Positions 1 through 9,140 of a stretch of DNA of 64,000 bases are shown here, one piece after another. Positions within the stretch are counted from its first letter, which is position 1. Every line of letters starts with the position of its first letter. The DNA is from Caballeronia sp. INDeC2 (GTDB lineage Bacteria > Pseudomonadota > Gammaproteobacteria > Burkholderiales > Burkholderiaceae): the NCBI RefSeq assembly GCF_023631325.1, contig NZ_JALQDG010000046.1, forward strand, positions 171,229 through 235,228, read 5' to 3'. The notes under the pieces are model-generated. The model was not told where the DNA came from and did not search any database. It was given only the letters and a program-made list of their open reading frames with translations. A program made the translations under genes and the position numbers.

Positions 1-392
1 GCGATGACATCGGCGAGATAAGGCCAGAACAACCAGAGCAGGAGAGAGGACGCGAGGCCGAGCACGAGCCCGAGGCCTTCGAGCTCGCCGAGAAAACCGT
101 CGCGCTGCGACTTGTCTTCCTTGAGCGACACGAGCGCGGGTACGAGCAGCACCGCGAGCACGTTCGTGAGCATCGACGGCAGCCAGGTGACGAGCGTGAG
201 CGCGAACTGATACGCGTCGACGGTGCCGCTGATTCCATAGCGATACGCGATCGCCATTTCCTTCGATGCGCCGATACATTTCCCGGCGATCACGAATATC
301 AGGAGGACCACCGCGCTTCTCGCGATTCGCTTGTGATCCTGATGCACTCCGCCGAGACGTCGTCTTACCGATTGGACAGCTGCGCTCAGCAC
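1..392 (-). CDS. MviN/MurJ-Wzx-like polysaccharide flippase, N-terminal part (runs off window)
   Basis: The reading frame starts with GTG at 392 behind a strong AGGAGG (400-405, 7-nt spacing) and is open to the window edge, giving about 130 residues. A basic N-terminus is followed by a hydrophobic helix (VVLLIFVIAGK), then SKEMAIAYRYG and a second helix around FALTLVTWLPS, with an acidic loop and a third helix (LGLVLGLASSLLLWLFW). The early SKE...A..YG..... VDAY pattern is typical of the MviN/MurJ branch of the MOP exporter superfamily. Members flip lipid-linked glycans across the inner membrane. With an acetyltransferase just upstream on the same strand, a role in exporting an exopolysaccharide repeat unit is more likely than peptidoglycan lipid II flipping, but this is inference from context. 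Confidence 0.6.
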   Translation of the reverse strand, partial: MLSAAVQSVRRRLGGVHQDHKRIARSAVVLLIFVIAGKCIGASKEMAIAYRYGISGTVDAYQFALTLVTWLPSMLTNVLAVLLVPALVSLKEDKSQRDGFLGELEGLGLVLGLASSLLLWLFWPYLADVI

Positions 393-573
393 GTGTACTC
401 CTCCTGCGTTGGAGCCTTTCGTCGCGTGGCTCGACGTCAGGATGAAATCGCCATGCGATCAGATGCGCGGAAGCCGGCGGCTTTCGCGCGAGAGTGAGGA
501 GCATGCACGAAAACGGGCGCCCCGACTGTTCGCCAAGGCACCCGCCAACACCGGTTATGGCGCGCTGTCTTTC

Positions 574-1137
574 CTACGACGATTGAGCGTTCCAGGGATG
601 CCGGATGTAGCGCGCCGCGCGATTGAGCGATGCATCTTCCGCGAGGATCCGCGCCGGGCAGCCGGCCACGGTCACGTTCGGCGGAATGTCCTTCGTCACG
701 ACGCTGCCTGCGCCGATCGTGACGTTATCGCCGATGGTCACGTCTTCGACGATGCAGACGTTCGGCCCGATATACACGTTGTTGCCGATCGTCGCGGCCT
801 TGCCGTGGTTCGAACCGATCGTCACGCCCTGCGAGACGTTGCAGTTCGCGCCGATGACCGTGGTCGGATTCACCACGAGCGAGCCGACGTGACTGATATA
901 GAAGCCCGGGCCGATCTTCGTGCGCGGGCTGATCACGAACCCGAACTTGCGCTGCTTCAGGCGGACGACATGGTTGAGCACGAGCTGCACCGGCCGCGAC
1001 GACGCCGCGCTCGCGAGCCGCAGCCAGAACATGTAGTTGAACCCTTCGTTGAGCACCAGCTGCTCGAGGAGGAGCATGAAGCTGTACTCGCCGCAATAGC
1101 GGTAAAGGTCGCTCTTGATCAGATCGAAGGTTTTCAT
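574..1137 (-). CDS. Hexapeptide-repeat (left-handed beta-helix) O-acetyltransferase, serine acetyltransferase-like
   Basis: 187 residues from ATG at 1137 (MKTFDLIKSDLYRYCGE). A short helical N-terminus is followed by hexapeptide repeats from about residue 70 to 165: IGPGFYISH, GANCNVSQGVTIGSNHG, IGNNVYIGPNVCIVEDVTIG, NVTIGAGSVVTKDIPPN and the closing GCPARIL. This is the CysE/WcaB-type trimeric acyl-CoA transferase fold, with the catalytic-type His in YISHVG. The short N-terminus lacks the full CysE helical domain, so a sugar acetyltransferase of exopolysaccharide synthesis fits better than cysteine synthesis. It is co-directional with the flippase fragment, 181 bp upstream of it. The acceptor sugar cannot be read from the sequence. 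Confidence 0.75.
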   Translation of the reverse strand: MKTFDLIKSDLYRYCGEYSFMLLLEQLVLNEGFNYMFWLRLASAASSRPVQLVLNHVVRLKQRKFGFVISPRTKIGPGFYISHVGSLVVNPTTVIGANCNVSQGVTIGSNHGKAATIGNNVYIGPNVCIVEDVTIGDNVTIGAGSVVTKDIPPNVTVAGCPARILAEDASLNRAARYIRHPWNAQSS

Positions 1138-2268
1138 TGCCGCGTTTCTTTTTGTTGGCGTGGACACTTGCAGGACTTCGGCCCGGCGGTCCGGCTTCGT
1201 CACGAAGCACGGCGAACGGCACCGCGCTAAGACTAATGATTTCGTCTGGCGCAATCGGTGCGAAATGGAACATATGCCCGGTCGGCGAGCGTGAAAAGCT
1301 TTCCGGCGTCGCGCATTTTGTCTGCTGAATAAACGATTTTCTTTAATCAGATTATTAGCGATTTCTCTTGAGCCCAGACGGAGAAGGGACGTCGGGCGTT
1401 TCAGGCCGTCCGCGTATAAACCCGATAAGGGTATTCCCCGTAGGGTCTTTCGTCTTTCATTAGAAAAAAAGTTTGCGGGCTGCATTTACAAAATCTAAAT
1501 GTTCAGTCGAAAAGCGCGAAAGGTCACTTTCATTTTGTAATTTTTGCTTGTACCGCGATATGCGCTTGGTAATTCAGAATCGCGCATTGAGCATTATCGG
1601 CAAAATGATCGGTCAATAAAGCGAAATAATCTGCGGATTAGTATTCATTTCGGCATACGAAAGGCGCTCCGTCAGGCCTTGCGGGGCCTTCGCGAAGGGT
1701 GCGTCGCGGACGCGTCGAGTGAACGTTCGTATTCTTAACACCGATTGTTCAGATGAATGTTAATCGTCGTATCGAATGCGGTTTAAAGTGGTGTTATTCG
1801 TCTACCGTATTAACAATTAAAAAGCCTTAGATTAATTCACTCTTCAAAGAATGAAACAGAAAATGTCCCGCATTAAAGCGCTGAAAAAGCAAAATAAAAA
1901 GTTACAAGCGTACATTCTGTAACAAGTCGCGGGTAGAAATGCCCCGTGACAATCTGTAGTATTAATAAAAGACGGTAATTACTTCCGTCAGATTTCAGTG
2001 CTTGGCTGGTGCGTCCGCGGGTCGGCCAAGCATGGGGTGAATGGGTTTTCCGGAATATCTGGTTCCTCAATCCCGAAGTCGCTCTGTTTTTCGCCGAGAT
2101 GCCTTTCGGAGTCGCCATGTGCGGCTGTCGAGCGCTGAGCGGCGCAATCGTTTGCGCCTGCTTTATTCGCGTTGGTCATCTCACCGCCCATAAAGAAACG
2201 TTGCGTGCGGCCGATGTCGCAGGAACGGGATCGCCCGTCGATAACGCACGACCAAATTGGAAAGAACA
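1138..2268. other. Long A+T-rich intergenic region
   Basis: About 1.1 kb separates the acetyltransferase (minus) from the lipoprotein gene (plus). The stretch from about 1300 to 1990 is visibly A+T-rich against G+C-rich neighbours, with many short A and T runs. I see no convincing coding frame or RNA gene. It probably holds the divergent promoters and regulatory sites of an exopolysaccharide locus. Confidence 0.5.
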
Positions 2269-3486
2269 ATGCTTCCGAACACCACTCAGGCAGACACCCA
2301 GGCAGACAACACCGTCGTCGACACCCGTATTGCAACCCGTCGCAAGCTGCTGACCTCGCTCATCGCGGGCAGCGGCGCGTTCGTCCTCGCCGCATGCGGC
2401 GGCGGCGGCGATGGCGGCGCGGCCGATTCCGTCGCGGATCGCTGGAGAAGGAAGAACAACGGTGGCGCCTCCTCGGCGACGCCCGCGAGCTCGGCTTCGT
2501 CCTCGACGCCCGCCAGCGCGGCGGCTCCCGCCAGCGCGGCCACGCCGGCCAGCTCGACTTCGGCCGCGGCCGACAACACCGCCGGCACCATTGCCGCTTC
2601 GTCGTTCGGCGTGAAGGCCGACGGCAAGACCAACGACCGCGCCGCGCTGCAGGCCGCTATCGACGGTTCCGTCGGTCAGATCCTGCTGATCTCCGGCCAG
2701 GTCCGCATCGACACGACCGGTCTCAAGCTGCGCACGAACAGCCACATCCGCTTTGCGTCGGGCGCTTCGATCAAGCTGCTGCCGCACAACGCCGACATCT
2801 ACCAGATGATGCTCATCGAAGACGTGAGCAACGTCATCGTCGAAAACGCGTATCTCGACGGCAGCAAGGAACTGAACTCGGCTTCGGGCGGCGAGCACGG
2901 CATGGGCTTCTCGATCCTCGGCGGCCAGAACGTGCACCTCATCGCGCCGACCACGATCAACACGTGGGGTGACGGCATCTACATCAACGATAGCCAGTCG
3001 AAGAAGAACACGCCGACGTACAACCTCACCGTCGACAACCACAAGGCGGACGGTTGCCGCCGCCAGGGCGTGTCGATCATCTCGGGCGACACGATCACGT
3101 TCAACAGCCCGATTTGGCAGAACATCAACGGCACGGCGCCGGCGTGCGGTCTCGATTTCGAACCGAACGACAACTCGGCCGTGTTCAAGAGCATCACGAT
3201 CAACAGCCCGACGACGGCGAACTGCAAGGGCGGCGGCATCAACGTGTGGTTCGGCTCGCTGCCGGGTCCGATCAGCAAGACGGTCACCATCGCGATCAAC
3301 AACCACGTCGACACGACGAGCCCGGGCGGTTCGTTCGCGGTGCAGGGTCTGTCGCTCGACGGCTACATCGTCAACGGCCAGATCAGCAGCTCGAATCCGA
3401 AGTGGAAGTACCCGCTGATCGTCGAGCAGTGGGACAACTCGGGTCCGCGCATCAACGTCACGAACCCGACGATCGTCAAGTCGTAA
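2269..3486 (+). CDS. Pectin-lyase-fold (right-handed beta-helix) lipoprotein
   Basis: 405 residues from ATG at 2269 with GGAAAG about 6 nt upstream; an earlier in-frame TTG at 2257 is less likely. The N-terminus has twin arginines (R24-R25), a hydrophobic stretch and a lipobox ending in Cys43 (FVLAAC), so it is probably an exported lipoprotein. An Ala/Ser/Pro-rich linker (about 65-105) leads to SFGVKADGKTNDRAALQAAI, the usual start of the pectate_lyase_3 beta-helix domain, followed by repeated short strands (VIVENAYLDG, GDGIYIND, NVWFGS). Such proteins bind, cleave or epimerise polysaccharides. The neighbouring flippase, acetyltransferase and SGNH esterase suggest it acts on an extracellular polysaccharide; substrate unknown. 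A strong terminator follows. Confidence 0.75.
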   Translation: MLPNTTQADTQADNTVVDTRIATRRKLLTSLIAGSGAFVLAACGGGGDGGAADSVADRWRRKNNGGASSATPASSASSSTPASAAAPASAATPASSTSAAADNTAGTIAASSFGVKADGKTNDRAALQAAIDGSVGQILLISGQVRIDTTGLKLRTNSHIRFASGASIKLLPHNADIYQMMLIEDVSNVIVENAYLDGSKELNSASGGEHGMGFSILGGQNVHLIAPTTINTWGDGIYINDSQSKKNTPTYNLTVDNHKADGCRRQGVSIISGDTITFNSPIWQNINGTAPACGLDFEPNDNSAVFKSITINSPTTANCKGGGINVWFGSLPGPISKTVTIAINNHVDTTSPGGSFAVQGLSLDGYIVNGQISSSNPKWKYPLIVEQWDNSGPRINVTNPTIVKS

Positions 3487-3500
3487 TCGGCGACGAACGC

Positions 3501-3538
3501 AAAACGCCATGCGGAAGAGCATTTCCGCATGGCGTTTT
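3501..3538. terminator. Bidirectional Rho-independent terminator
   Basis: A perfect 16-bp inverted repeat (3501-3516 and 3523-3538) around a 6-nt loop, with A residues on the left and T residues on the right. It lies between the convergent lipoprotein and SGNH hydrolase genes and can serve both strands. Confidence 0.9.
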
Positions 3539-3562
3539 TTGCGTTTTTGCCGCGCTTGCCGC

Positions 3563-4774
3563 TTACTTGAACCAGCCGGGATTCACCGAATTGGCGATGG
3601 CCTGCAGCCCCGCCTGATTCGGATGCAGATGATCGCCGCTGTCGTACGCGCCGAGCATGACGGGCGGATTGGCGGGATCGCCGAGCGCGGCGGCCTGATC
3701 GAGCACGGCGTCGCATCCGCTGTCGGCGGTGGCGACGAACGCGTTCACCGCCGCACGCGTCGCCTCGATGTCCGGCGTCCACGACGACACGCCTTCGAAC
3801 GGCGTGAGCGTCGAGCAGATCACGCCGACGCCCGCCGCGTGCGCGCTCTGCGCCAGTTGGCTGAACGCGCCGTTCAGACGGGCCGCCGTCGGCGGCGCGC
3901 CACCGATGAGGTTGTTGACCGCGTCGTCGGAAATGATCACCCACTTCACGTTGTACTGGTCGAGCACGTCGCGCTGAAAGCGTGAAAGACCCGCCTCGCC
4001 CGAATCGTTCGTAAAGAAGTCGTTGCCGGAAATGCCCTGGTTCAGCACGCCGACCGTCATGCCGGCTTGCTGCAGGCGCGCGGCCAGCAGGTTGGGCCAG
4101 CGGCCGTTGGTGTTCGGCTGCGACGCGATGCCGTCGGTGATCGACGCGCCGAACGCGACCACGGCGCCTGTCGCGCTGGCGTTCTGCACGACGACGTCGG
4201 TGAGAAAGTAATAGGACTGCGCGCCCAGTGCGTTGACCACGCCGCCCTTGAAGTCCGGGTCGGCGCTGACATCGCCGGGCGCGACATATACGTCTTGCAG
4301 CCCTTCCGCATGACCGGTCGTTTCGCTGGGCGTTTGCTGCGGCAGATACGCACTGACGACGATGTCCGTGAGCGCCGGCACCTGGAACGCGAGCGGATCG
4401 CTCATCATCACGCGGCCCGGCGGGATCGTGACGAAGGGCTGACCCTCGAAGGTGACGGCCTTGTCGGTGCCGGGCACGGTGCGCTGCCCGCTCGCCCGGA
4501 GCGCGACGCGCACGTTGCCGATCACGAGCGGATCGCTCCCGTACAGGTTCGAAAACTGCACGCCGACAGCCGTCCCGCCGATGCTCGTGTGCACGATCTG
4601 CCGGATCGTCTGATTATTGAAGCCGCCGCTTCCGGTGATCATCGGCGCGGTGCTCCATGTGCCGGTCCACGGCAAGGTGGCGCTGATGCTCTGGGCAAAA
4701 CTGGACGATGCAAGCGGGAGGGCGAGCGCACTGGCCACGAGGGCGCGCCTGACGCGAGGAAATTGCTTGTTCAA
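3563..4774 (-). CDS. Secreted SGNH/GDSL-family hydrolase
   Basis: 403 residues using TTG at 4774, chosen because GGAG lies 6 nt upstream and the product then begins with a proper signal peptide (NKQFPRVRRALVASALALPL, cleavage near SSSFAQ). Longer frames would put about 70 unlikely residues in front. The SGNH blocks are visible: FGASITDG (nucleophile Ser), GISGND (Gly and Asn blocks) and the C-terminal DHLHPN with the catalytic Asp and His. An N-terminal beta domain (about 30-190) precedes the hydrolase domain, as in rhamnogalacturonan acetylesterase-like lipases. Likely a carbohydrate esterase acting on an acetylated polysaccharide, consistent with the acetyltransferase nearby; the substrate is inferred. 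Confidence 0.8.
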   Translation of the reverse strand: MNKQFPRVRRALVASALALPLASSSFAQSISATLPWTGTWSTAPMITGSGGFNNQTIRQIVHTSIGGTAVGVQFSNLYGSDPLVIGNVRVALRASGQRTVPGTDKAVTFEGQPFVTIPPGRVMMSDPLAFQVPALTDIVVSAYLPQQTPSETTGHAEGLQDVYVAPGDVSADPDFKGGVVNALGAQSYYFLTDVVVQNASATGAVVAFGASITDGIASQPNTNGRWPNLLAARLQQAGMTVGVLNQGISGNDFFTNDSGEAGLSRFQRDVLDQYNVKWVIISDDAVNNLIGGAPPTAARLNGAFSQLAQSAHAAGVGVICSTLTPFEGVSSWTPDIEATRAAVNAFVATADSGCDAVLDQAAALGDPANPPVMLGAYDSGDHLHPNQAGLQAIANSVNPGWFK

Positions 4775-5012
4775 CTTGTTCTCCGAAACCAGCCGTGCAT
4801 GGAAGTGGACGTGTCGTATGACGTGGGGACGTCCGCGGAACGGAAAACCCGGAAAAAATCCGGTCTTCGTTCCGATTGGCTGGCGCGTGTGGCCACAGCG
4901 CGCCATTGTGCGCGGCGAAATCTCCGGTGGACTTGTTTCGCCTGGATGCATCGAAGCACCATTTGCGCGCACGCTGTGTGCGCGGGCGCGCATAGCGGCG
5001 CGGTCACTCTCG

Positions 5013-7379
5013 CTATGGCTGCGCGACGGAGGCAGCGTCGGGCGATGACGCCGCCGCCGGATCGCTCGTGCTATCGCCCGGCGACGGCAGAATCGGTGGC
5101 ATTGTCGTAAACACGGGCGGTTGCGGCGGCTCTTCCGTCACTTCGGCCACCGGCTCGGAAGCGGCGCGCTTCGCGCGCACGGGAGGCTGCGACGCCGTCT
5201 GCGCGGTCTTCGGCTTACCCGGCTTCGGCGATGCCGAGAACGTTTCGTCGAACCAGGTCCGCACGCGCGTGGCGATCGTTTGCCACCAGCCCGGCGTTTC
5301 CTGCGTGTCGAAGCGCGCGCGTGCGTCGATCAGATGCGAGCGCAGCGAGCGCTGCATGAAGTCGCCGACGATCGGCAGTGCGCTATGCGCGCCTTGTCCC
5401 CAGTAGTCGCTGCGCAGCGTGACGCGGCTGTCGTTAAAGCCGACCCACGCGCCCGCCACGAGTTGCGGATGCATCAGGATGAACCAGCCGTCCGCGTTGT
5501 CCTGCGTCGTGCCGGTCTTGCCCGCCACGTCCGCGCGGATGCCGAAGCGCGTGCGGATCGCCGTGCCCGTGCCGCGGTTGATCACGTCGCGCATCACGTC
5601 GACGAGCTTGCGCGTCGCATCGACGGACAGCGCGCGCTCGGGCGTGCTCTCGAACTGCGCGAGCACGTCGCCGTCCTTGTTTTCGATGCGCGTGACGAGC
5701 AGCGGCTCTATATAGCTACCGTCGTTCGCGATGGTGCCGTACGCCGACACCATCTCCTTCAACGTGACCGGGCTCGTGCCGAGTGCGAGCGACGGCACCA
5801 CGTCGAGATGACTGTCGCGCACGCCCATGTCGCGCGCGAGCCGCGCGACGCGTCCGGGCCCGACCTGTTCCATCAGCTGCGCGGTGATGCGGTTCTTCGA
5901 ATACGCGATGCCGTCGCGCAGGCTCACCGGGCGGCCCGACGGCGGCGAGTCGTCGGTCGGGCGCCAGGTTTCGGCGCCGCGCACCGGAATCTCCACGGCC
6001 TGATCGATGAACGTGTCGGTCGGCTTTGCGCCGCGCTCGAACGCCGCGCCGTAGACGAAGGGCTTGAACGTCGAGCCGGGTTGGCGGTGCGCCTGCGCGA
6101 CGTGATCGAACGGATCCTGCGTGAAATCGCGGCTGCCGACCCACGCCCTGATCTGGCCGTTGCGCGGATCGAGCGCCAGAAACGCGGCCTGCACGCGCGT
6201 CTTGTCCTCGCACAGCGCCTGCATGAACGCGCGGTCCGAGCCGAGTTTCTTGATGGCATCGGCATCGTTCGTGCCGCTCATGCGCAGCGCGCGATACTGA
6301 TCCGTCTCGCGGATGAACGCATGCGCCAGATCCGCGTTCGTGTTCGCGCAGCCTCCGCGGCCACCCCAGGCCGCGTTCGCGATCGACTGCAACTGATTGC
6401 CCTGCAGCGCGAGCGCGTTCGTCGCCATCGTCTGCAGACGTGAGTCGATGGTCGTGCGCACGACGAGGCCATCGGAATAGATGTTGTAGTCGTTGTCGTC
6501 GGCCCAGCCGATCAGCCACTTGCGCAACTGCTGCGCGAAGTGCGGCGCGCGGCCCGGCTCTTCCGTCTGCCGCTCGAAGTCGATGCGCAACGGGCGCTTT
6601 CTGAGCGCGTCGAGCTTCGCGGCCGGCAGATGGCCGAACTTCACCATCTGCCCGAGCACGATGTTGCGCCGGTCGAGCGCGCGCTCCGGATTGATCACCG
6701 GGTTGTAATAGCTGTTGCCCTTCAACATGCCGATGAGCGTTGCGCTCTCGAGCACGTCGAGCTGGCCCGCGGATTTATCGAAATAAGTGCGCGCGGCCAT
6801 TTCGATGCCGTAGGCGTTGTAGAGAAACGGCACCGTGTTCAGATAGGTTTCGAGGATCTCGTCTTTCGAATAGAGCGCTTCGATCTTGAACGCGGTGATC
6901 GCTTCCTTCAGCTTGCGCGTGAGCGTCTGCGAGCGGCCGATTTCCTCGGGGTACAGATTGCGCGCGAGCTGTTGCGTAAGCGTCGAGCCGCCCTGTCGGT
7001 CGCCCGAGAAAGTATGCAGCGCCGCGCCGGCGGTGCGCCTGAAATCGATCCCGTGATGCTGATAGAAGCGCCGGTCTTCCGTCGCGATGAGCGCGTCGAT
7101 CACTTGCGGCGAGATTTGCTTGAGGCTCACCCATTCGCGATGCGTCGGCTTGAATTCGGCGATGAGCTTGCCGTCGGCGGAATAGACCTGCGCGGGCTGA
7201 TCGACCTTCGCCTTGCGGATATCGCGGATGCCCGGCGTGAACGGAATCAGCACGAGCACGTAGAGCAGGAAGAGGGCAGGCAGCAGAAGCAGCGTGCGGG
7301 GCCGCAGATGCGGACGCAGCCGCGACGCGAGGCGAGCCAGAATCGCCTTGGCCAAGGCTTTGAAATCAGACGCGGTCAC
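5013..7379 (-). CDS. Class A penicillin-binding protein (glycosyltransferase/transpeptidase)
   Basis: 788 residues from GTG at 7379; no good ribosome site is seen, so the start is uncertain. One membrane helix (about 29-46) precedes a GT51 domain with catalytic EDRRFYQHHG (Glu101) and QGGSTLTQQLARNLYP (about 129-144). The transpeptidase domain has SxxK at Ser436-Lys439 (GSTFKPF), SKN at 494-496 and KTGTT at 621-625. A Pro/Ala-rich low-complexity tail follows. It polymerises and crosslinks peptidoglycan in the periplasm. The motifs place it in the PBP1 group, but the architecture without an OB-fold insert does not distinguish the PBP1A, PBP1B and PBP1C branches here. The gene stands alone upstream of the SGNH hydrolase. 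Confidence 0.9.
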   Translation of the reverse strand: MTASDFKALAKAILARLASRLRPHLRPRTLLLLPALFLLYVLVLIPFTPGIRDIRKAKVDQPAQVYSADGKLIAEFKPTHREWVSLKQISPQVIDALIATEDRRFYQHHGIDFRRTAGAALHTFSGDRQGGSTLTQQLARNLYPEEIGRSQTLTRKLKEAITAFKIEALYSKDEILETYLNTVPFLYNAYGIEMAARTYFDKSAGQLDVLESATLIGMLKGNSYYNPVINPERALDRRNIVLGQMVKFGHLPAAKLDALRKRPLRIDFERQTEEPGRAPHFAQQLRKWLIGWADDNDYNIYSDGLVVRTTIDSRLQTMATNALALQGNQLQSIANAAWGGRGGCANTNADLAHAFIRETDQYRALRMSGTNDADAIKKLGSDRAFMQALCEDKTRVQAAFLALDPRNGQIRAWVGSRDFTQDPFDHVAQAHRQPGSTFKPFVYGAAFERGAKPTDTFIDQAVEIPVRGAETWRPTDDSPPSGRPVSLRDGIAYSKNRITAQLMEQVGPGRVARLARDMGVRDSHLDVVPSLALGTSPVTLKEMVSAYGTIANDGSYIEPLLVTRIENKDGDVLAQFESTPERALSVDATRKLVDVMRDVINRGTGTAIRTRFGIRADVAGKTGTTQDNADGWFILMHPQLVAGAWVGFNDSRVTLRSDYWGQGAHSALPIVGDFMQRSLRSHLIDARARFDTQETPGWWQTIATRVRTWFDETFSASPKPGKPKTAQTASQPPVRAKRAASEPVAEVTEEPPQPPVFTTMPPILPSPGDSTSDPAAASSPDAASVAQP

Positions 7380-7453
7380 AACGAAGCGGGATGTCCAGAC
7401 ATGGAAAACCCTGAATCGTAGCGTAATTTTTCAGCAGGTCTTTCGCAAATTTG

Positions 7454-7978
7454 TCATCGGGGTGACGGCGCGCGCTCGCCGATCGGAAACGCCGTCGTTG
7501 AAAGAATTTCGCGCAGCACGACGAACGTGCGGATCTGGCGCACGCCGGGAAGATAGAGCAGCTTCTCGGCGTGAAGCCGGTTGAAGCTCTCGCTGTCGCG
7601 CGTGCGGATCAGCATGAAGAAATCGAACTCGCCCGTCACGACATGGCACTCCATGCAGCCGGGCACTTTCTGCGCGGCCTTTTCGAAATCGGCGAAGGAG
7701 TCCGGCGTCGAGCGGTCGAGGATTACGCCGATCAGCACGAGCATGCCGGCGTCGAGCGCTTTCGGGTCGAGCAGGGCGACGGTCGCGCGGATCAGTCCCG
7801 CTTCGCGCAGCCGCTCGACGCGCCGCAAACATGCTGGTGGGCTCAGATTGACCTTCTCCGCGAGCGCGACGTTGGAGATCGACGCATCGCGCTGCAATTG
7901 ACGCAGGATCGCGCGATCGACGCGATCGGTCTGGACGCCCGCCTGTTGCGGGTTCGGATTCGATGAGGTTTTTTTCAT
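7454..7978 (-). CDS. acdR: Lrp/AsnC-family regulator of ACC deaminase
   Basis: 174 residues. An N-terminal helix-turn-helix (about residues 20-65, DRAILRQLQRDASISNVALAEKVNLSP) is followed by an Lrp/AsnC effector (RAM) domain with VPGCMECHVVTGEFDFFMLI. It is divergent from the ACC deaminase gene across 145 bp, the arrangement known for acdR/acdS in Burkholderia and Azospirillum. There AcdR activates acdS in response to the substrate ACC. The assignment rests on family plus this neighbourhood. The shared intergenic region contains a perfect 10-bp palindrome that may be its site. Confidence 0.85.
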   Translation of the reverse strand: MKKTSSNPNPQQAGVQTDRVDRAILRQLQRDASISNVALAEKVNLSPPACLRRVERLREAGLIRATVALLDPKALDAGMLVLIGVILDRSTPDSFADFEKAAQKVPGCMECHVVTGEFDFFMLIRTRDSESFNRLHAEKLLYLPGVRQIRTFVVLREILSTTAFPIGERAPSPR

Positions 7979-8011
7979 TGCTTCGTGTCGGTTTTCAGGA
8001 AAATAAAAGTT

Positions 8012-8021
8012 CGTAGCTACG
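8012..8021. promoter_or_regulatory. Palindrome in the acdR-acdS intergenic region
   Basis: CGTAGCTACG is a perfect 10-bp palindrome about 34 nt upstream of acdR and about 100 nt upstream of acdS. An AcdR/Lrp-type operator is a plausible reading; only the symmetry is directly visible. Confidence 0.35.
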
Positions 8022-8123
8022 CGGATACCTCAGAAAACGTTAGGTCGAAAGCATTTTTTTCGCAACCCGGCCCGTCCCGACACTCTCTACGATGGTTGTT
8101 CCACCCTCACGAGGATGCCGACC

Positions 8124-9140
8124 ATGAACCTGCAACGTTTTCCCCGTTATCCGCTGACTTTCGGACCGACGCCCATCCAGCCGCTCAAGCGCCTTTCCGC
8201 GCATCTCGGCGGCAAGGTCGAGCTGTATGCCAAGCGCGAGGACTGCAACAGCGGCCTCGCGTTCGGCGGCAACAAGACGCGCAAGCTCGAATATCTGATC
8301 CCCGAAGCGATCGCCGAAGGGTGCGACACGCTCGTGTCGATCGGCGGCGTGCAGTCGAACCAGACGCGTCAGGTCGCGGCGGTCGCGGCGCATCTCGGCA
8401 TGAAATGCGTGCTCGTGCAGGAGAACTGGGTCAATTACTCCGATGCCGTCTATGACCGCGTCGGCAATATCCAGATGTCGCGGATGATGGGCGCGGACGT
8501 GCGCCTCGTCGCGGACGGCTTCGATATCGGCATCCGCAAAAGCTGGCAGGACGCGATGGACAGCGTGCGCGCTGCGGGCGGCAAGCCGTTTCCGGTGCCG
8601 GCGGGTTGCTCGGAGCATCCGCTCGGCGGGCTCGGCTTCGTCGGCTTTGCGGAGGAAGTGCGCGCGCAGGAAGCCGAACTCGGCTTCAGCTTCGATTACA
8701 TCGTCGTGTGCTCGGTGACGGGCAGCACGCAGGCGGGCATGGTCGTCGGCTTCGCGGCGGACGGGCGCGCGCGACGCGTGATCGGCATCGATGCATCGGC
8801 GAAACCGCAGCAGACGCACGATCAGATTGTGCGCATCGCGAAGCACACGGCGGCGCTCGTCGATCTCGGCCAGGACATCGCGCGCGAGGACGTGATTCTC
8901 GACACGCGCTTCGGCGGTCCCGAATACGGCCTGCCGAACGAAGGCACGCTGGAGGCGATCAGGCTTTGCGCGCGGCTCGAAGGCGTGCTGACCGATCCCG
9001 TCTACGAAGGCAAGTCGATGGACGGCATGATCCAGATGGTGCACAACGGCGAATTCCCCGAAGGCTCGAAGGTGCTGTACGCGCATCTCGGCGGCGTGCC
9101 CGCGCTCAACGCTTACAGCTATCTGTTTCGCAATGGCTAA
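8124..9140 (+). CDS. acdS: 1-aminocyclopropane-1-carboxylate (ACC) deaminase
   Basis: 338 residues, the standard AcdS length, from ATG at 8124 with GAGGA 8 nt upstream; the upstream ATG at 8115 overlaps that site. It converts ACC to 2-oxobutyrate and ammonia with PLP, lowering ethylene precursor levels of plant hosts. The PLP lysine is Lys51 (AFGGNKTRKLEYL). The residues that separate true ACC deaminases from D-cysteine desulfhydrases, Glu295 (DPVYEGKS) and Leu322 (AHLGGVPALN), are both present, as is Tyr294. The divergent Lrp-type regulator supports the call. Its stop overlaps the convergent toxin gene stop by 4 bp. Confidence 0.96.
   Translation: MNLQRFPRYPLTFGPTPIQPLKRLSAHLGGKVELYAKREDCNSGLAFGGNKTRKLEYLIPEAIAEGCDTLVSIGGVQSNQTRQVAAVAAHLGMKCVLVQENWVNYSDAVYDRVGNIQMSRMMGADVRLVADGFDIGIRKSWQDAMDSVRAAGGKPFPVPAGCSEHPLGGLGFVGFAEEVRAQEAELGFSFDYIVVCSVTGSTQAGMVVGFAADGRARRVIGIDASAKPQQTHDQIVRIAKHTAALVDLGQDIAREDVILDTRFGGPEYGLPNEGTLEAIRLCARLEGVLTDPVYEGKSMDGMIQMVHNGEFPEGSKVLYAHLGGVPALNAYSYLFRNG

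Noticed and set aside
409..1230. Long plus-strand frame opposite the acetyltransferase
   Set aside because: It is composed of Arg/Asp/Ala-rich nonsense typical of the reverse strand of G+C-rich coding DNA, without any family signal or ribosome site; the minus-strand product is a clear hexapeptide transferase.
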